DNA of 64,000 nucleotides from Nocardioides cavernae (GTDB taxonomy: Bacteria > Actinomycetota > Actinomycetes > Propionibacteriales > Nocardioidaceae), in contig NZ_JACCBW010000002.1 of the NCBI RefSeq assembly GCF_013410035.1, positions 930,001 to 994,000 of the forward strand, written 5' to 3'. Positions 15,939 through 24,926 of the stretch are shown one piece after another. Positions within the stretch are counted from its first letter, which is position 1. Each line of letters begins with the position of its first letter. The translations under genes and the position numbers were made by a program. The notes beneath the pieces were generated by a model. It was not told the DNA's origin. It ran no database searches and saw only the letters and a program-made list of their open reading frames with translations.

Positions 15939-18323
15939 ATGAGCCCCACTGAAACCCCCTCCGACCGCGCCCTGGTCGACAACCCTCTGCTCGACGGCCT
16001 CAACGAGCCCCAGCGTGCCGCCGTCGTGCACGCCGGGCCCCCGCTGCTGGTGGTCGCCGGGGCGGGCTCGGGCAAGACGCGCGTGCTCACCCGCCGCATC
16101 GCCTGGCTGATCAACGAGCGCAAGGCCCACCCCGGCTCCATCCTGGCGATCACCTTCACCAACAAGGCCGCCGCGGAGATGAAGGAGCGGGTCGAGGACC
16201 TCGTCGGCAAGCGTGCCCGCATCATGTGGGTCTCGACGTTCCACTCCGCGTGCGTGCGCATCCTGCGCAAGGAGATCGACCGGGTCGGCTTCAAGTCCAA
16301 CTTCTCCATCTACGACGCCGCCGACTCCAAGCGCCTGATGACGCTGGTGCTGCGCGACCTCGAGCTCGACCCCAAGCGCTACCAGCCCAACGCCGTGCTC
16401 AACTGGGTCTCGGACCAGAAGAACGAGCTGCGCGACGCGGAGGACGCCGCCAAGGAGGCCCGCAACTCGTTCGAGGAGGCCTACGCCAAGGCGTTCGCCG
16501 CCTACCAGCGCCGCCTGCGCGAGGCCAACGCCCTCGACTTCGACGACCTCATCATGACCACGGTCCACCTGCTCCAGGCGTTCCCCGACGTCCGGGAGAA
16601 CTACCGCCGGCGCTTCCGCCACGTGCTCGTCGACGAGTACCAGGACACCAACCACGCCCAGTACAGCCTCATCCAGCAGCTGTGCGGCGTCTCGATGGAG
16701 GAGCCTGAGACCGAGGTGATGGGGGAGCAGGTGGCCCCCAGCGAGCTCATGGTCGTCGGTGACGCCGACCAGTCGATCTACGCCTTCCGCGGCGCCGACA
16801 TCCGCAACATCCTCGACTTCGAGCAGGACTTCCCCGACGCGACGACGATCCTGCTCGAGCAGAACTACCGCTCGACCCAGACGATCCTCACGGCGGCCAA
16901 CTCCGTCATCGGCAACAACCGCGGGCGCAAGCCCAAGCGGCTGTGGACCGACGCGGGCGAGGGGGAGCGGATCGTCGGCTACGTCTCCGACGACGAGCAC
17001 GACGAGGCCCGCTTCGTCAGCGAGGAGATCGACAAGCTCGTCGACGACGCCGGCATCAAGCCCGCCGACGTGGCCGTCTTCTACCGCACGAACGCGCAGT
17101 CGCGTGTCTTCGAGGAGGTGTTCATCCGCACCGGCCAGCCCTACAAGGTGGTCGGCGGCGTCCGGTTCTACGAGCGGCGCGAGGTGCGCGACGCGCTGGC
17201 CTACCTCCGGATGCTGGTCAACACCGCCGACGAGATCTCCCTGCGCCGGGTGCTCAACACCCCCAAGCGCGGCATCGGCGACCGGGCCGAGGCCTGCGTC
17301 GCCGCCCTCGCCGACCGCGATCGCATCACGTTCTGGGAGGCGCTGGTCCGCGCCGACGAGGCGCCGGGGCTCGCCACGCGCAGCCTGAAGAACATCCAGG
17401 GCTTCGTCGCGATGGTCCAGGAGCTCCAGTCGATGGTCGAGGCCGACGAGCGGCCCGACGTGATCCTCGAGTCCGTCCTCGAGCGCTCCGGCTACCTCGC
17501 CGAGCTCGAGGCCAGCGACGATCCGCAGGACGGCACCCGCGTGGAGAACCTCGCCGAGCTCGTCGCGGTCGCGCGCGAGTTCGCCGAGGACCCGCAGCCC
17601 GGGCCGAGCGCCGACCCCGCCGAGGTCGAGGCCGGCACCGTCGCGGTCGGGCTCGGTGACTTCCTCGAGCGGGTGGCCCTCGTCGCCGACGCCGACCAGA
17701 TCCCCGACGCGCCCGACGGCGACGACTCCGGCGTGGTGACCCTGATGACCCTCCACACCGCGAAGGGCCTCGAGTTCCCCGTCGTCTTCCTCACCGGCCT
17801 CGAGGACGGCGTCTTCCCGCACCAGCGCTCGCTGGGCGACCAGCCGGAGCTCGAGGAGGAGCGCCGCCTCGCCTACGTCGGCCTCACCCGCGCCGAGCAA
17901 CGCCTCTACGTCTCCCGCGCGCTGGTCCGCTCCGCCTGGGGCGCGCCCAGCCACAACCCCGCCAGCCGCTTCCTCGACGAGCTGCCCGTCGACCTCGTCG
18001 ACTGGCGGCGTACGGCAGCGGAGCAGACGCGCTGGGGCCGTCCCGACCACACCGGCGGCTCCACCCGCCTCGGTACACCCACCGACGCCGGGCGCCGCAA
18101 CTTCAGCACCGCCGCGCTGCGCGCCGATGCCGCGGCCAAGGCGAAGCCCGCGCGCGAGATCCCCAGCCTCTCGCCGGGGGATCGGGTCGTGCACGACTCC
18201 TTCGGCATGGGCACCGTCGTCGCCGTCGACGGGGTCGCGGAGAAGTCCGTCGCCTCCATCGACTTCGGCTCCGACGGCGTCAAGCGCCTGCTCCTGCGCT
18301 ACGCGCCGGTCGAGAAGCTCTGA
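15939..18323 (+). CDS. pcrA: ATP-dependent DNA helicase UvrD/PcrA
   Basis: This 794-residue SF1A helicase has all expected motifs: Walker A VVAGAGSGKTRVL (about 38-50), motif Ia ITFTNKAAAEMKERV, Walker B LVDEYQDTNHAQY, motif III VVGDADQSIYAFRGAD, motif IV EQNYRS, motif V LMTLHTAKGLEFPVVF and motif VI YVGLTRAEQRLY. The C-terminal SPGDRVVHDSFGMGTVV is the Tudor-like tail that contacts RNA polymerase in PcrA/UvrD. It unwinds DNA 3'-5' in nucleotide excision repair and restart. The 3' side is followed by an array of palindromic repeats rather than a standard terminator. Confidence 0.95.
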   Translation: MSPTETPSDRALVDNPLLDGLNEPQRAAVVHAGPPLLVVAGAGSGKTRVLTRRIAWLINERKAHPGSILAITFTNKAAAEMKERVEDLVGKRARIMWVSTFHSACVRILRKEIDRVGFKSNFSIYDAADSKRLMTLVLRDLELDPKRYQPNAVLNWVSDQKNELRDAEDAAKEARNSFEEAYAKAFAAYQRRLREANALDFDDLIMTTVHLLQAFPDVRENYRRRFRHVLVDEYQDTNHAQYSLIQQLCGVSMEEPETEVMGEQVAPSELMVVGDADQSIYAFRGADIRNILDFEQDFPDATTILLEQNYRSTQTILTAANSVIGNNRGRKPKRLWTDAGEGERIVGYVSDDEHDEARFVSEEIDKLVDDAGIKPADVAVFYRTNAQSRVFEEVFIRTGQPYKVVGGVRFYERREVRDALAYLRMLVNTADEISLRRVLNTPKRGIGDRAEACVAALADRDRITFWEALVRADEAPGLATRSLKNIQGFVAMVQELQSMVEADERPDVILESVLERSGYLAELEASDDPQDGTRVENLAELVAVAREFAEDPQPGPSADPAEVEAGTVAVGLGDFLERVALVADADQIPDAPDGDDSGVVTLMTLHTAKGLEFPVVFLTGLEDGVFPHQRSLGDQPELEEERRLAYVGLTRAEQRLYVSRALVRSAWGAPSHNPASRFLDELPVDLVDWRRTAAEQTRWGRPDHTGGSTRLGTPTDAGRRNFSTAALRADAAAKAKPAREIPSLSPGDRVVHDSFGMGTVVAVDGVAEKSVASIDFGSDGVKRLLLRYAPVEKL

Positions 18324-18393
18324 GGAGCGCCACGCTCCTCGTGGTCGCGCGGGCGTACGGAGCCCCGCCCCGATGCGTACGCCGCCCCGCCGG

Positions 18394-18774
18394 GCGGTGA
18401 GTGACGCACGTTCTGAGCCGCGGGAACGTGTCTCACGCACCGCTGCCGAGGTCGGGCGGTGTACCAGCCACATTCCGGCCCGTGGCAATGTGGGTCACGC
18501 ACCGCTGACGGGCGTGTCGCCGTACGCCGCGCCCACCGGCGGTGTGCCAGCCATATTCCGAGCGCCGAAAGGGTGGCTCACGCACCGCTAGCGAGGGTGG
18601 GCGGTGAGTGACGCACGTTCTCAGCCGCAGAAACGTGGCTCACGCACCGCTAGCGAGGGTGGGCGGTGAGTGACGCACGTTCTCAGCCGCAGAAACGTGT
18701 CTCACTCACCGCTGCCGACGCCGGGCGGTGAGTGACGCATGTTCTCAGCCCCGGGAACGTGTCTCACGCACCGC
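18394..18774 (+). repeat. Array A: six copies of a 50-bp imperfect palindrome
   Basis: Between the convergent pcrA and M23 genes (18324-18819, no gene seen) lie six 50-bp units starting at 18394, 18456, 18539, 18601, 18663 and 18725. Successive starts are 62 bp apart except one 83-bp step. Each unit has a 20-bp left arm, a 10-bp centre and a 20-bp right arm. The typical left arm is GCGGTGAGTGACGCACGTTC and the right arm GAACGTGTCTCACGCACCGC, which pair at 17 of 20 positions. The 12-bp spacers resemble each other. Units at 18456 and 18539 are the most diverged. Confidence 0.92.
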
Positions 18775-18819
18775 TGGGAGCGGAACACCCGTACGCCACA
18801 CCGCCCGAGGAGACGTCGG

Positions 18820-19647
18820 TCAGGGGACGATGCCGTGCTCGACGAAGGCCTGGAACGGGTCGACGGGGCCGCCGCCGCCGGGGCGGACCTCGAGGTGCAG
18901 GTGGGAGCCGGTGACGTTGCCGGTCGCGCCGACGGTGCCGATGACCTCGCCACCGTTGACGCGGTCGCCGACGGAGACGTAGATCGAGGTCTGGTGGCAG
19001 AACCAGATCTCGGTGCCGTCGTCGAGCGTGACGACGGTCTTGTTGCCGTAGGCGCCGTCGTAGCCGGTCTCGGTGACGGTGCCGTTGGCGACCGCCATGA
19101 TCGGGTCACCGCTGTCGCCGTTGAAGTCGAGGCCGGTGTGGTAGTTGGCCCAGAGGCCGTACTGGCCGAAGGTCGCGGTGATGCCGTAGTGCGCGAGGGG
19201 GAGAACCCACTTGTTCTCCTTGATCTTCGCCGCCTGCTTCTCGGCGGCCTTGCGCATCTCCTCGAGCTTGGCGGCGCGGGCGGCCGTCTGCTTCTCGGCG
19301 AGGGCGACCAGCTCGGGGTCCACCTCCTCGCCACCGGAGTCGCGGGTCTCGCTGCGGCTGACGACCGAGCCGCGGCGCTGGAGCGCCTGGCCGGCGACGG
19401 AGCCGATGGAGGCGCTGGCCTCGACGGCGGAGCCGGTGGAGGTCAGCGCGGTGACGCCGGCGCCCGACGCGGTGACCGCGCCACCGGCGGACACGGCGAG
19501 GACGGCGACCCCTGCCACGAGGGGCAGGGACGGGAGCTTCACCACGGAGCGGCGGGGCGGCGTCGCAGCGCGACGCTTGCCGGTCGTGGGTGCAGCCGTT
19601 GCCGAGGTGCGGCGCTTGGGAGCGCGCTCCGCTCGGTGGTTGCCCAT
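18820..19647 (-). CDS. M23-family peptidoglycan endopeptidase
   Basis: The 275-residue protein has a basic N-terminus, one membrane segment or signal anchor (LPLVAGVAVLAVSAGGAVTA, about 41-60), an alanine/lysine-rich coiled coil (about 110-145) and a C-terminal LytM/M23 domain. Zinc ligands are visible: His 170 and Asp 174 in NYHTGLDF and His 251 in SHLHLEV, plus catalytic His 218 and 249. Such enzymes cut peptide cross-links in the wall during growth. All catalytic residues are intact, so it is likely active rather than an EnvC-like activator. Confidence 0.92.
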   Translation of the reverse strand: MGNHRAERAPKRRTSATAAPTTGKRRAATPPRRSVVKLPSLPLVAGVAVLAVSAGGAVTASGAGVTALTSTGSAVEASASIGSVAGQALQRRGSVVSRSETRDSGGEEVDPELVALAEKQTAARAAKLEEMRKAAEKQAAKIKENKWVLPLAHYGITATFGQYGLWANYHTGLDFNGDSGDPIMAVANGTVTETGYDGAYGNKTVVTLDDGTEIWFCHQTSIYVSVGDRVNGGEVIGTVGATGNVTGSHLHLEVRPGGGGPVDPFQAFVEHGIVP

Positions 19648-19703
19648 GGAGGAGTTACCAATCTGCCGGTCGTCGGGGGTCGGGGTCGGCTAGACCGCGA
19701 CCG

Positions 19704-19734
19704 ACCATAACGGAAAGATCACGGGAAAGTGCAA
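19704..19734 (-). promoter_or_regulatory. Possible promoter of the M23 peptidase gene
   Basis: On the minus strand TTGCAC (19734-19729) and TATGGT (19709-19704) are separated by 19 bp in an unusually AT-rich stretch, about 57 bp upstream of the start. Spacing is longer than ideal, so this is tentative. Confidence 0.3.
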
Positions 19735-19805
19735 CTGTCGATCAAATTGATGTGCACAACCCGCCCGACGTCCGGAATCCGAACCCGCGGCCCGGTCCCG
19801 ACGCC

Positions 19806-21140
19806 TCACCCACGCGCGGCCTGGTAGCGCTCGAGCGCCTCGCGCCGCTCGTCGGCGTGGTCCACGATGCGCAGCGGGTAGTCCTGCTCGTAGCCGACGT
19901 CGGACTTCCACGGCTCGTGCGCCGCCTTGCCCGGCAGGTGGTCGAGCTCGGGCACCCAGCGCCGGACGTAGTCGCCCTGCGGGTCGAACTTGATGCCCTG
20001 GGTGACGGGGTTGAAGACGCGGAAGTACGGCGACGCGTCCGTGCCGGTCCCGGCGACCCACTGCCAGCCGTGGTTGTTGGACGCGACGTCGCCGTCGATG
20101 AGCAGGTCGAGGAAGTGCCGGGCGCCGACGGGCCACCACACGTGGAGGTCCTTGGTGAGGAAGGACGCGGTGATCATCCGGACCCGGTTGTGCATCCAGC
20201 CGCTGTGCATCAGCTGCCGCATCCCGGCGTCGACGATCGGGTAGCCGGTCGTGCCGGTGCGCCACGCCTCGATCGCGTCGGCCGGCTCGTCGTACCTCAT
20301 CGCCTTCAGGCCGGGCTTCAGGTCGGCCCACGCCGAGGCGGGGGTGTGCCACAGCACGTCGGCGTAGAACTCGCGCCACGCGATCTCGTTGGCGTAGGTC
20401 GAGGTGGTGTCCATCTCGGCGAGCAGCGACCGGGGGTGGAGGAGGCCGAGGTGGAGGTACGGCGAGAGCCGCGAGGTGCCGTCGTGGTCGGGCCGGTTCC
20501 GCTCGCGCGGGTAGGCGCGCAGGCCGTCCTCCCGGAACGCCCGCCACCGCCGCCACGCGGCGTCCTCGCCCGCGGCCGGCAGGTCGAACGGCGCGTCGGC
20601 GACGGCCTTCTCGAGCAGGCCGACGGCCCGCTGGTGCGAGTCGCCCTGCACGATGTCGGGGGAGCGGGGCGTACGCGCCGGCTCGGGCCAGCCGCGCTCG
20701 CGCCAGGCGCGGGCGTACGCCGAGAAGACCTGGTAGGGGTCGCCGCTGCCGTTGCGCACCAGGCCGGGGCCCACGGCGTACGGCGAGCCGGTCGTGACCA
20801 GCTCCACCGCCTCCCCGACGGCCTCGTCGCGGCGGCGGCCGTACGGCGTCGTCTCCGCGGACACGTGCACGCGCCGGCCGTCGGCGACGCGCGGCACGAC
20901 CTCGCGCGGGTCGCCGTGCAGGATCGTGAGCGGGACGCGCTCGGCCAGCGACAGGACGTTGGCGGCCAGCCAGGCGCGGCGGGCGGGCCCTGCCCCCGAC
21001 CAGATCGCCGGGTCGACCACGAAGAGCGCCGTGACCGGACCCTCCTCGAGCGCTGCGAGGAGGGCGGGGTTGTCGCGCACGCGCAGGTCGCGACGGAACC
21101 ACATGACCGACGAGCTCGGGGTGGGCCTCGAGGTGGGCAT
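19806..21140 (-). CDS. Deoxyribodipyrimidine photolyase (cryptochrome/photolyase family)
   Basis: The 444-residue protein starts MPTSRPTPSSSVMWFRRDLR. It has an N-terminal antenna Rossmann domain (VMWFRRDLRVRDNPALLAAL) and a C-terminal FAD domain with LSPYLHLGLLHPR, EIAWREFYADVLWHTP, GYPIVDAGMRQL and NNHGWQWVAGTGTDASPYFRVFNP. These match class I CPD photolyases that repair UV dimers using blue light. ATG 21140 is chosen over an upstream start because the WFRRDLR motif normally begins within the first 20 residues. Confidence 0.92.
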   Translation of the reverse strand: MPTSRPTPSSSVMWFRRDLRVRDNPALLAALEEGPVTALFVVDPAIWSGAGPARRAWLAANVLSLAERVPLTILHGDPREVVPRVADGRRVHVSAETTPYGRRRDEAVGEAVELVTTGSPYAVGPGLVRNGSGDPYQVFSAYARAWRERGWPEPARTPRSPDIVQGDSHQRAVGLLEKAVADAPFDLPAAGEDAAWRRWRAFREDGLRAYPRERNRPDHDGTSRLSPYLHLGLLHPRSLLAEMDTTSTYANEIAWREFYADVLWHTPASAWADLKPGLKAMRYDEPADAIEAWRTGTTGYPIVDAGMRQLMHSGWMHNRVRMITASFLTKDLHVWWPVGARHFLDLLIDGDVASNNHGWQWVAGTGTDASPYFRVFNPVTQGIKFDPQGDYVRRWVPELDHLPGKAAHEPWKSDVGYEQDYPLRIVDHADERREALERYQAARG

Positions 21141-21211
21141 GGTCCTCAACGTAGCCGGGGCGTGAGCACCACCACGCTCACCCGGCCTCGTGGTGACCCG
21201 CCGAACAGGTC

Positions 21212-21217
21212 TAGGGT
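21212..21217 (+). promoter_or_regulatory. Possible -10 hexamer (TAGGGT) of sucCD
   Basis: TAGGGT fits TAnnnT but lies 53 bp upstream of the sucC GTG, so this transcript would have a leader. No good -35 is visible. Confidence 0.3.
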
Positions 21218-21270
21218 GCCGAGAGGGAATCCCCGCCACTGTTCGCAAGACGAAAAGGATCGGTCACCTC

Positions 21271-22440
21271 GTGGACCTGATGGAATTTCAGGCGAAGGAG
21301 CTCTTCGCCAAGCACGGAGTCGCAACGACGTTGGGTGTGGTCGCCGAGACCCCGGAGGCCGCGCGTGCAGCCGCCGAGGAGATGGGCGGGGTCACCGTCG
21401 TCAAGGCCCAGGTCAAGGCCGGCGGCCGTGGCAAGGCCGGCGGCGTGAAGATCGCGAAGACCGCCGACGAGGCCGAGTCCTACGCCCGCGACATCATCGG
21501 CATGGAGATCAAGGGCCTGCGGGTCAACCGCGTCCTGGTCACGCCCGCCACCCCGCCGGTCGAGGAGTACTACTTCTCCTTCCTGCTCGACCGCTCCAAC
21601 CGGTCCCACCTGTGCATCGCCTCGGTCGAGGGCGGCGTGGAGATCGAGGAGGTCGCCAAGACCAACCCCGAGGCCGTGCGCCAGATCCGCATCGACGCGA
21701 TCGAGGGCGTGACCCCCGAGAAGGCCGCCGCGATCGTCGACGAGGCCAAGTTCCCCGCCGAGCTGCGCGACCAGGCCATCGAGATGGTCCAGAAGCTGTG
21801 GAAGGTCTACGTCGAGGAGGACGCCACCCTCGTCGAGGTCAACCCGCTGGCGCGCCTCGAGGGCGACAAGCTCGAGGCCCTCGACGGCAAGGTGTCGCTC
21901 GACGACAACGCCTCCGAGGTCCGCCACCCCGACCACGAGCAGTTCGAGATCCGCGAGGAGGCCGACCCGCTCGAGGCGAAGGCCAAGGACAAGGGCCTCA
22001 ACTACGTCAAGCTCGACGGCGAGGTCGGCATCATCGGCAACGGCGCGGGCCTCGTGATGAGCACCCTCGACGTGGTCGCGTACGCCGGCGAGGCGCACGG
22101 CGGCGTGAAGCCGGCCAACTTCCTCGACATCGGCGGCGGCGCCAACGCGCAGGTCATGGCCGACGGCCTCGACGTGATCCTCAACGACGAGCAGGTCAAG
22201 AGCGTCTTCGTCAACGTCTTCGGCGGCATCACCGCCTGTGACGAGGTCGCCAACGGCATCAAGGGCGCGCTCGAGATCCTCGGCGACAGCGCCACCAAGC
22301 CGCTCGTCGTGCGCCTCGACGGCAACAACGTCGACAAGGGCCGCGCGATCCTCGACGAGCTCAACCACCCGCTGGTCACCCAGGTCGACACGATGGACGG
22401 CGCGGCCGACAAGGCCGCCGAGCTCGCCCACCAGGCCTGA
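21271..22440 (+). CDS. sucC: Succinyl-CoA synthetase beta subunit
   Basis: The 389-residue protein starts [17 protein letters not shown], the standard SucC N-terminus, which fixes GTG 21271. The ATP-grasp domain includes [18 protein letters not shown], and the C-terminal ligase domain includes [17 protein letters not shown] and [16 protein letters not shown]. With SucD it converts succinyl-CoA, ADP or GDP and phosphate to succinate, CoA and NTP in the TCA cycle. Length matches E. coli SucC (388). sucD follows after 17 bp. Confidence 0.97.
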   Translation: MDLMEFQAKELFAKHGVATTLGVVAETPEAARAAAEEMGGVTVVKAQVKAGGRGKAGGVKIAKTADEAESYARDIIGMEIKGLRVNRVLVTPATPPVEEYYFSFLLDRSNRSHLCIASVEGGVEIEEVAKTNPEAVRQIRIDAIEGVTPEKAAAIVDEAKFPAELRDQAIEMVQKLWKVYVEEDATLVEVNPLARLEGDKLEALDGKVSLDDNASEVRHPDHEQFEIREEADPLEAKAKDKGLNYVKLDGEVGIIGNGAGLVMSTLDVVAYAGEAHGGVKPANFLDIGGGANAQVMADGLDVILNDEQVKSVFVNVFGGITACDEVANGIKGALEILGDSATKPLVVRLDGNNVDKGRAILDELNHPLVTQVDTMDGAADKAAELAHQA

Positions 22441-22457
22441 GAGAGAGAACAGAAGAG

Positions 22458-23339
22458 ATGTCGATCTACCTCAACTCCGACTCCAAGATCATCGTCCAGG
22501 GCATGACCGGCGGGATGGGTGCCAAGCACACCACCCTCATGGTCGAGTCCGGCGCCAACATCGTCGGCGGCGTCAACGCCCGCAAGGCCGGCACCACCGT
22601 CGAGCTCGGCGGCAAGGAGCTCCCCGTCTTCGGCACCGTCGAGGAGGCGATGAAGGAGACCGGCGCCAACGTGTCCGTCGCCTTCGTCCCGCCCGCCTTC
22701 ACCAAGGACGCCGCGATCGAGGCGATCGACGCCGAGATCCCCCTGCTGGTCGTGATCACCGAGGGCGTCCCGGTCCTCGACACCGCCGAGGTCGTGCAGT
22801 ACCTCGAGGGCAAGTCCACCCGGATGATCGGCCCCAACTGCCCCGGCATCATCACGCCGGAGGAGTCGCTCGCCGGCATCACGCCCCACACCATCGCGGG
22901 CAAGGGCCCCATCGGCCTGGTCTCGAAGTCGGGGACGCTGACCTACCAGATGATGTACGAGCTGAAGGACTTCGGCTTCACCACCGCCATCGGCATCGGC
23001 GGCGACCCGATCATCGGCACCACGCACATCGACGCCCTCGAGGCCTTCGAGAACGACCCGGAGACCAAGGCGATCGTGATGATCGGCGAGATCGGCGGCG
23101 ACGCCGAGGAGCGTGCCGCGGCCTACATCAAGGACAACGTGACCAAGCCGGTCGTCGGCTACGTCGCGGGCTTCACGGCTCCGGAGGGCAAGACCATGGG
23201 CCACGCCGGCGCCATCGTGTCCGGCTCCTCGGGCACCGCCCAGGCGAAGAAGGAGGCCCTCGAGGCCGCCGGCGTCAAGGTCGGCAAGACGCCGTCCGAG
23301 ACCGCCGCCCTGATGCGGGAGATCCTCCAGGCGCTCTAG
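22458..23339 (+). CDS. sucD: Succinyl-CoA synthetase alpha subunit
   Basis: The 293-residue protein starts [20 protein letters not shown] and contains the CoA-binding Rossmann region, [23 protein letters not shown] and the phosphohistidine loop [17 protein letters not shown]. It forms the catalytic complex with SucC. The AGAAGAG ribosome site and 17-bp spacing to sucC indicate one operon. Confidence 0.97.
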   Translation: MSIYLNSDSKIIVQGMTGGMGAKHTTLMVESGANIVGGVNARKAGTTVELGGKELPVFGTVEEAMKETGANVSVAFVPPAFTKDAAIEAIDAEIPLLVVITEGVPVLDTAEVVQYLEGKSTRMIGPNCPGIITPEESLAGITPHTIAGKGPIGLVSKSGTLTYQMMYELKDFGFTTAIGIGGDPIIGTTHIDALEAFENDPETKAIVMIGEIGGDAEERAAAYIKDNVTKPVVGYVAGFTAPEGKTMGHAGAIVSGSSGTAQAKKEALEAAGVKVGKTPSETAALMREILQAL

Positions 23340-23342
23340 CCG

Positions 23343-23567
23343 TCAGGCGCTCTGGTCGCCGACGCTCTCCAGACGGCCTCGCAGGTCCACCTGCGGGGCC
23401 GTCGTGGATTTCGCGTGCCGGTCGTGGCGGGTCGGCGGATGCGCCTCCCACAGCAGCCGCCACACGACGTGGGCGCCGAGCAGGCGCACCGGCGCGACGG
23501 CGGTGAGGCGCCGGGGCGACGGCAGGGTCGGGCAGGCCGAGCTGGCCAGCGTGGAAGGAATGGACAT
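23343..23567 (-). CDS. Possible small protein, 74 aa, downstream of the sensor-like lipoprotein
   Basis: A short frame begins with ATG 23567, three bases after the stop of the upstream lipoprotein gene, and ends 3 bp from the sucD stop. Third codon positions are overwhelmingly G or C, as in real genes here. There is no clear ribosome site and no recognisable domain. The middle LLGAHVVWRLLWEAH is amphipathic. It may be a real operon member or a chance frame. Confidence 0.4.
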   Translation of the reverse strand: MSIPSTLASSACPTLPSPRRLTAVAPVRLLGAHVVWRLLWEAHPPTRHDRHAKSTTAPQVDLRGRLESVGDQSA

Positions 23568-23570
23568 GGT

Positions 23571-24890
23571 CTAGCACCCCGTTTTCGTGAACACGCACAT
23601 CGCCGACACGATCGTGCCGGTGGTCTCGGTGACCCCGTCGGCCTGCTGGTCCAGCGATGCGAGCGAACCCTCACCGTACGTCTGCACCATCAGTCGCGCC
23701 GAACCCACCCTCGTCACCTGGAACACCGAGCTGCCCAGGCCGTCGTCGTAGGTGAGCCCCATCGTCACCGTGTCGTAGCCGGTGTCGCGGTCCAGGACCG
23801 TCCACACCTGGTTGTCGATCGCGCGGCACTCCTCGGCCGCGCGGCGGATCGCCTCCATGGCGCGCAGCGCCCGGTCCGCGTCCTCGTGCACCACGAGCTC
23901 GCGACCGTCGAAGTACTCCGGTCCCAGGGCTCCCGTGACCAGCCTGCGCGTGGCCCCGGCGCCGGACGCGGGCCACACGACCCGCCCGCACATCTCCACC
24001 TCGCCCATGCCGTCGGCGTCGGGGGAGGGGCCGTACACGTCCGTCTCGTCGTCGCCCTCGGGGAGGCCGGTGCCGAGCGGGAAGTCGGCCGGGACCTCGG
24101 TGACGACGGGTGTCCCGGCCGGCTCCTCGGTGGGTGTCCCGGCCGGCTCCTCGGCCGGCTCCTCGGTGGGTGTCTCGGTGGGGGTCCCGGTCGGCGTCGC
24201 GGTCGGGGTCCCACCGTCGGCGAACGACTGGAGCGCGGCGATGACCGTGCCCAGGGTGCCCGCCGCCGCGTCGAGCCCGGCGTCGAGGTCCTCCCACTCG
24301 CCGTACTCCTGGGTGACCAGGAGCGCCGCGCCCGCCGGCACGACGTTGACGACCAGCGCGCCGGGCGCGGCCTCGCCGTCGACACGGTAGGTCTGGACGA
24401 GGACGGCGGCGGGCGACGGCCCGAACGGGGAGGCCCGCACCTCGGTGCGGGTCTCCCACTTGCCCTCCGCGGCGGGCGTACGGCAGTCCGTGGGCAGGTC
24501 GGCGAGCGACTGCGCCACCTCGGCTGCGCGCTCCGGGCTCCCGAGGAGGACCAGCTCGCGGGTGCTCAGCGCCTCGCCGCCGCTGTTGTCGGCGACCATC
24601 CGGTCCCGCTCGCCCAGTCCGCGCAGCGGGGAAGTGCCGCACAGCTCGAGGTCGCGCAGGCCGGTGCCGGTGCGCGTGGTCGGGATGGCATCGCCGGGAC
24701 CACCCATGCCGGCCGACAGCGGGAAGTCGTCGGGGATCGAGGTGTCCGGGCCGTTCGGGGTCGCCGCCGACGTCGAGTCGTCGGTGCCACGCGAGCCGCC
24801 CGCGGCGCCGTCACCCGGCTGGTCGCCGCAGCCGGCCAGCGCCAGCGAGCAGGCCAGGGCGGCGGTCAGCAGGGGCGCGCGGAACCTCAT
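23571..24890 (-). CDS. Lipoprotein with two copies of a sensor-like domain
   Basis: The 439-residue protein has a lipoprotein signal with lipobox LALAGC (Cys 21). Two homologous halves follow: one beginning IPDDFPLSAGM with LELCGTSPLRG, and one beginning VPADFPLGTGLP with VEMCGRVVWP. They are joined by a Thr/Pro/Glu-rich linker of about 35 residues. This suggests duplication of an extracytoplasmic domain. It resembles membrane-anchored sensor domains found beside actinobacterial kinases or sigma factors; ligand unknown. The upstream gene in the same direction encodes the sigma-like/TM/sensor fusion. Confidence 0.82.
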   Translation of the reverse strand: MRFRAPLLTAALACSLALAGCGDQPGDGAAGGSRGTDDSTSAATPNGPDTSIPDDFPLSAGMGGPGDAIPTTRTGTGLRDLELCGTSPLRGLGERDRMVADNSGGEALSTRELVLLGSPERAAEVAQSLADLPTDCRTPAAEGKWETRTEVRASPFGPSPAAVLVQTYRVDGEAAPGALVVNVVPAGAALLVTQEYGEWEDLDAGLDAAAGTLGTVIAALQSFADGGTPTATPTGTPTETPTEEPAEEPAGTPTEEPAGTPVVTEVPADFPLGTGLPEGDDETDVYGPSPDADGMGEVEMCGRVVWPASGAGATRRLVTGALGPEYFDGRELVVHEDADRALRAMEAIRRAAEECRAIDNQVWTVLDRDTGYDTVTMGLTYDDGLGSSVFQVTRVGSARLMVQTYGEGSLASLDQQADGVTETTGTIVSAMCVFTKTGC

Positions 24891-24926
24891 GCCCTCTGAG
24901 ACACCGCGGAGGGCGAAAAGGTTGCG

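Noticed and set aside
18394..18774. CRISPR array
   Set aside because: Repeats are 50-bp palindromes with short, similar spacers (12 bp), not unique spacers of about 30 bp, and no cas genes are present. The same holds for 53393-53730.
19648..19805. c-di-AMP (ydaO) riboswitch before the M23 peptidase gene
   Set aside because: Such riboswitches often precede wall hydrolase genes in actinobacteria, but I could not find the conserved segments in this 158-bp gap; only a possible promoter is visible.
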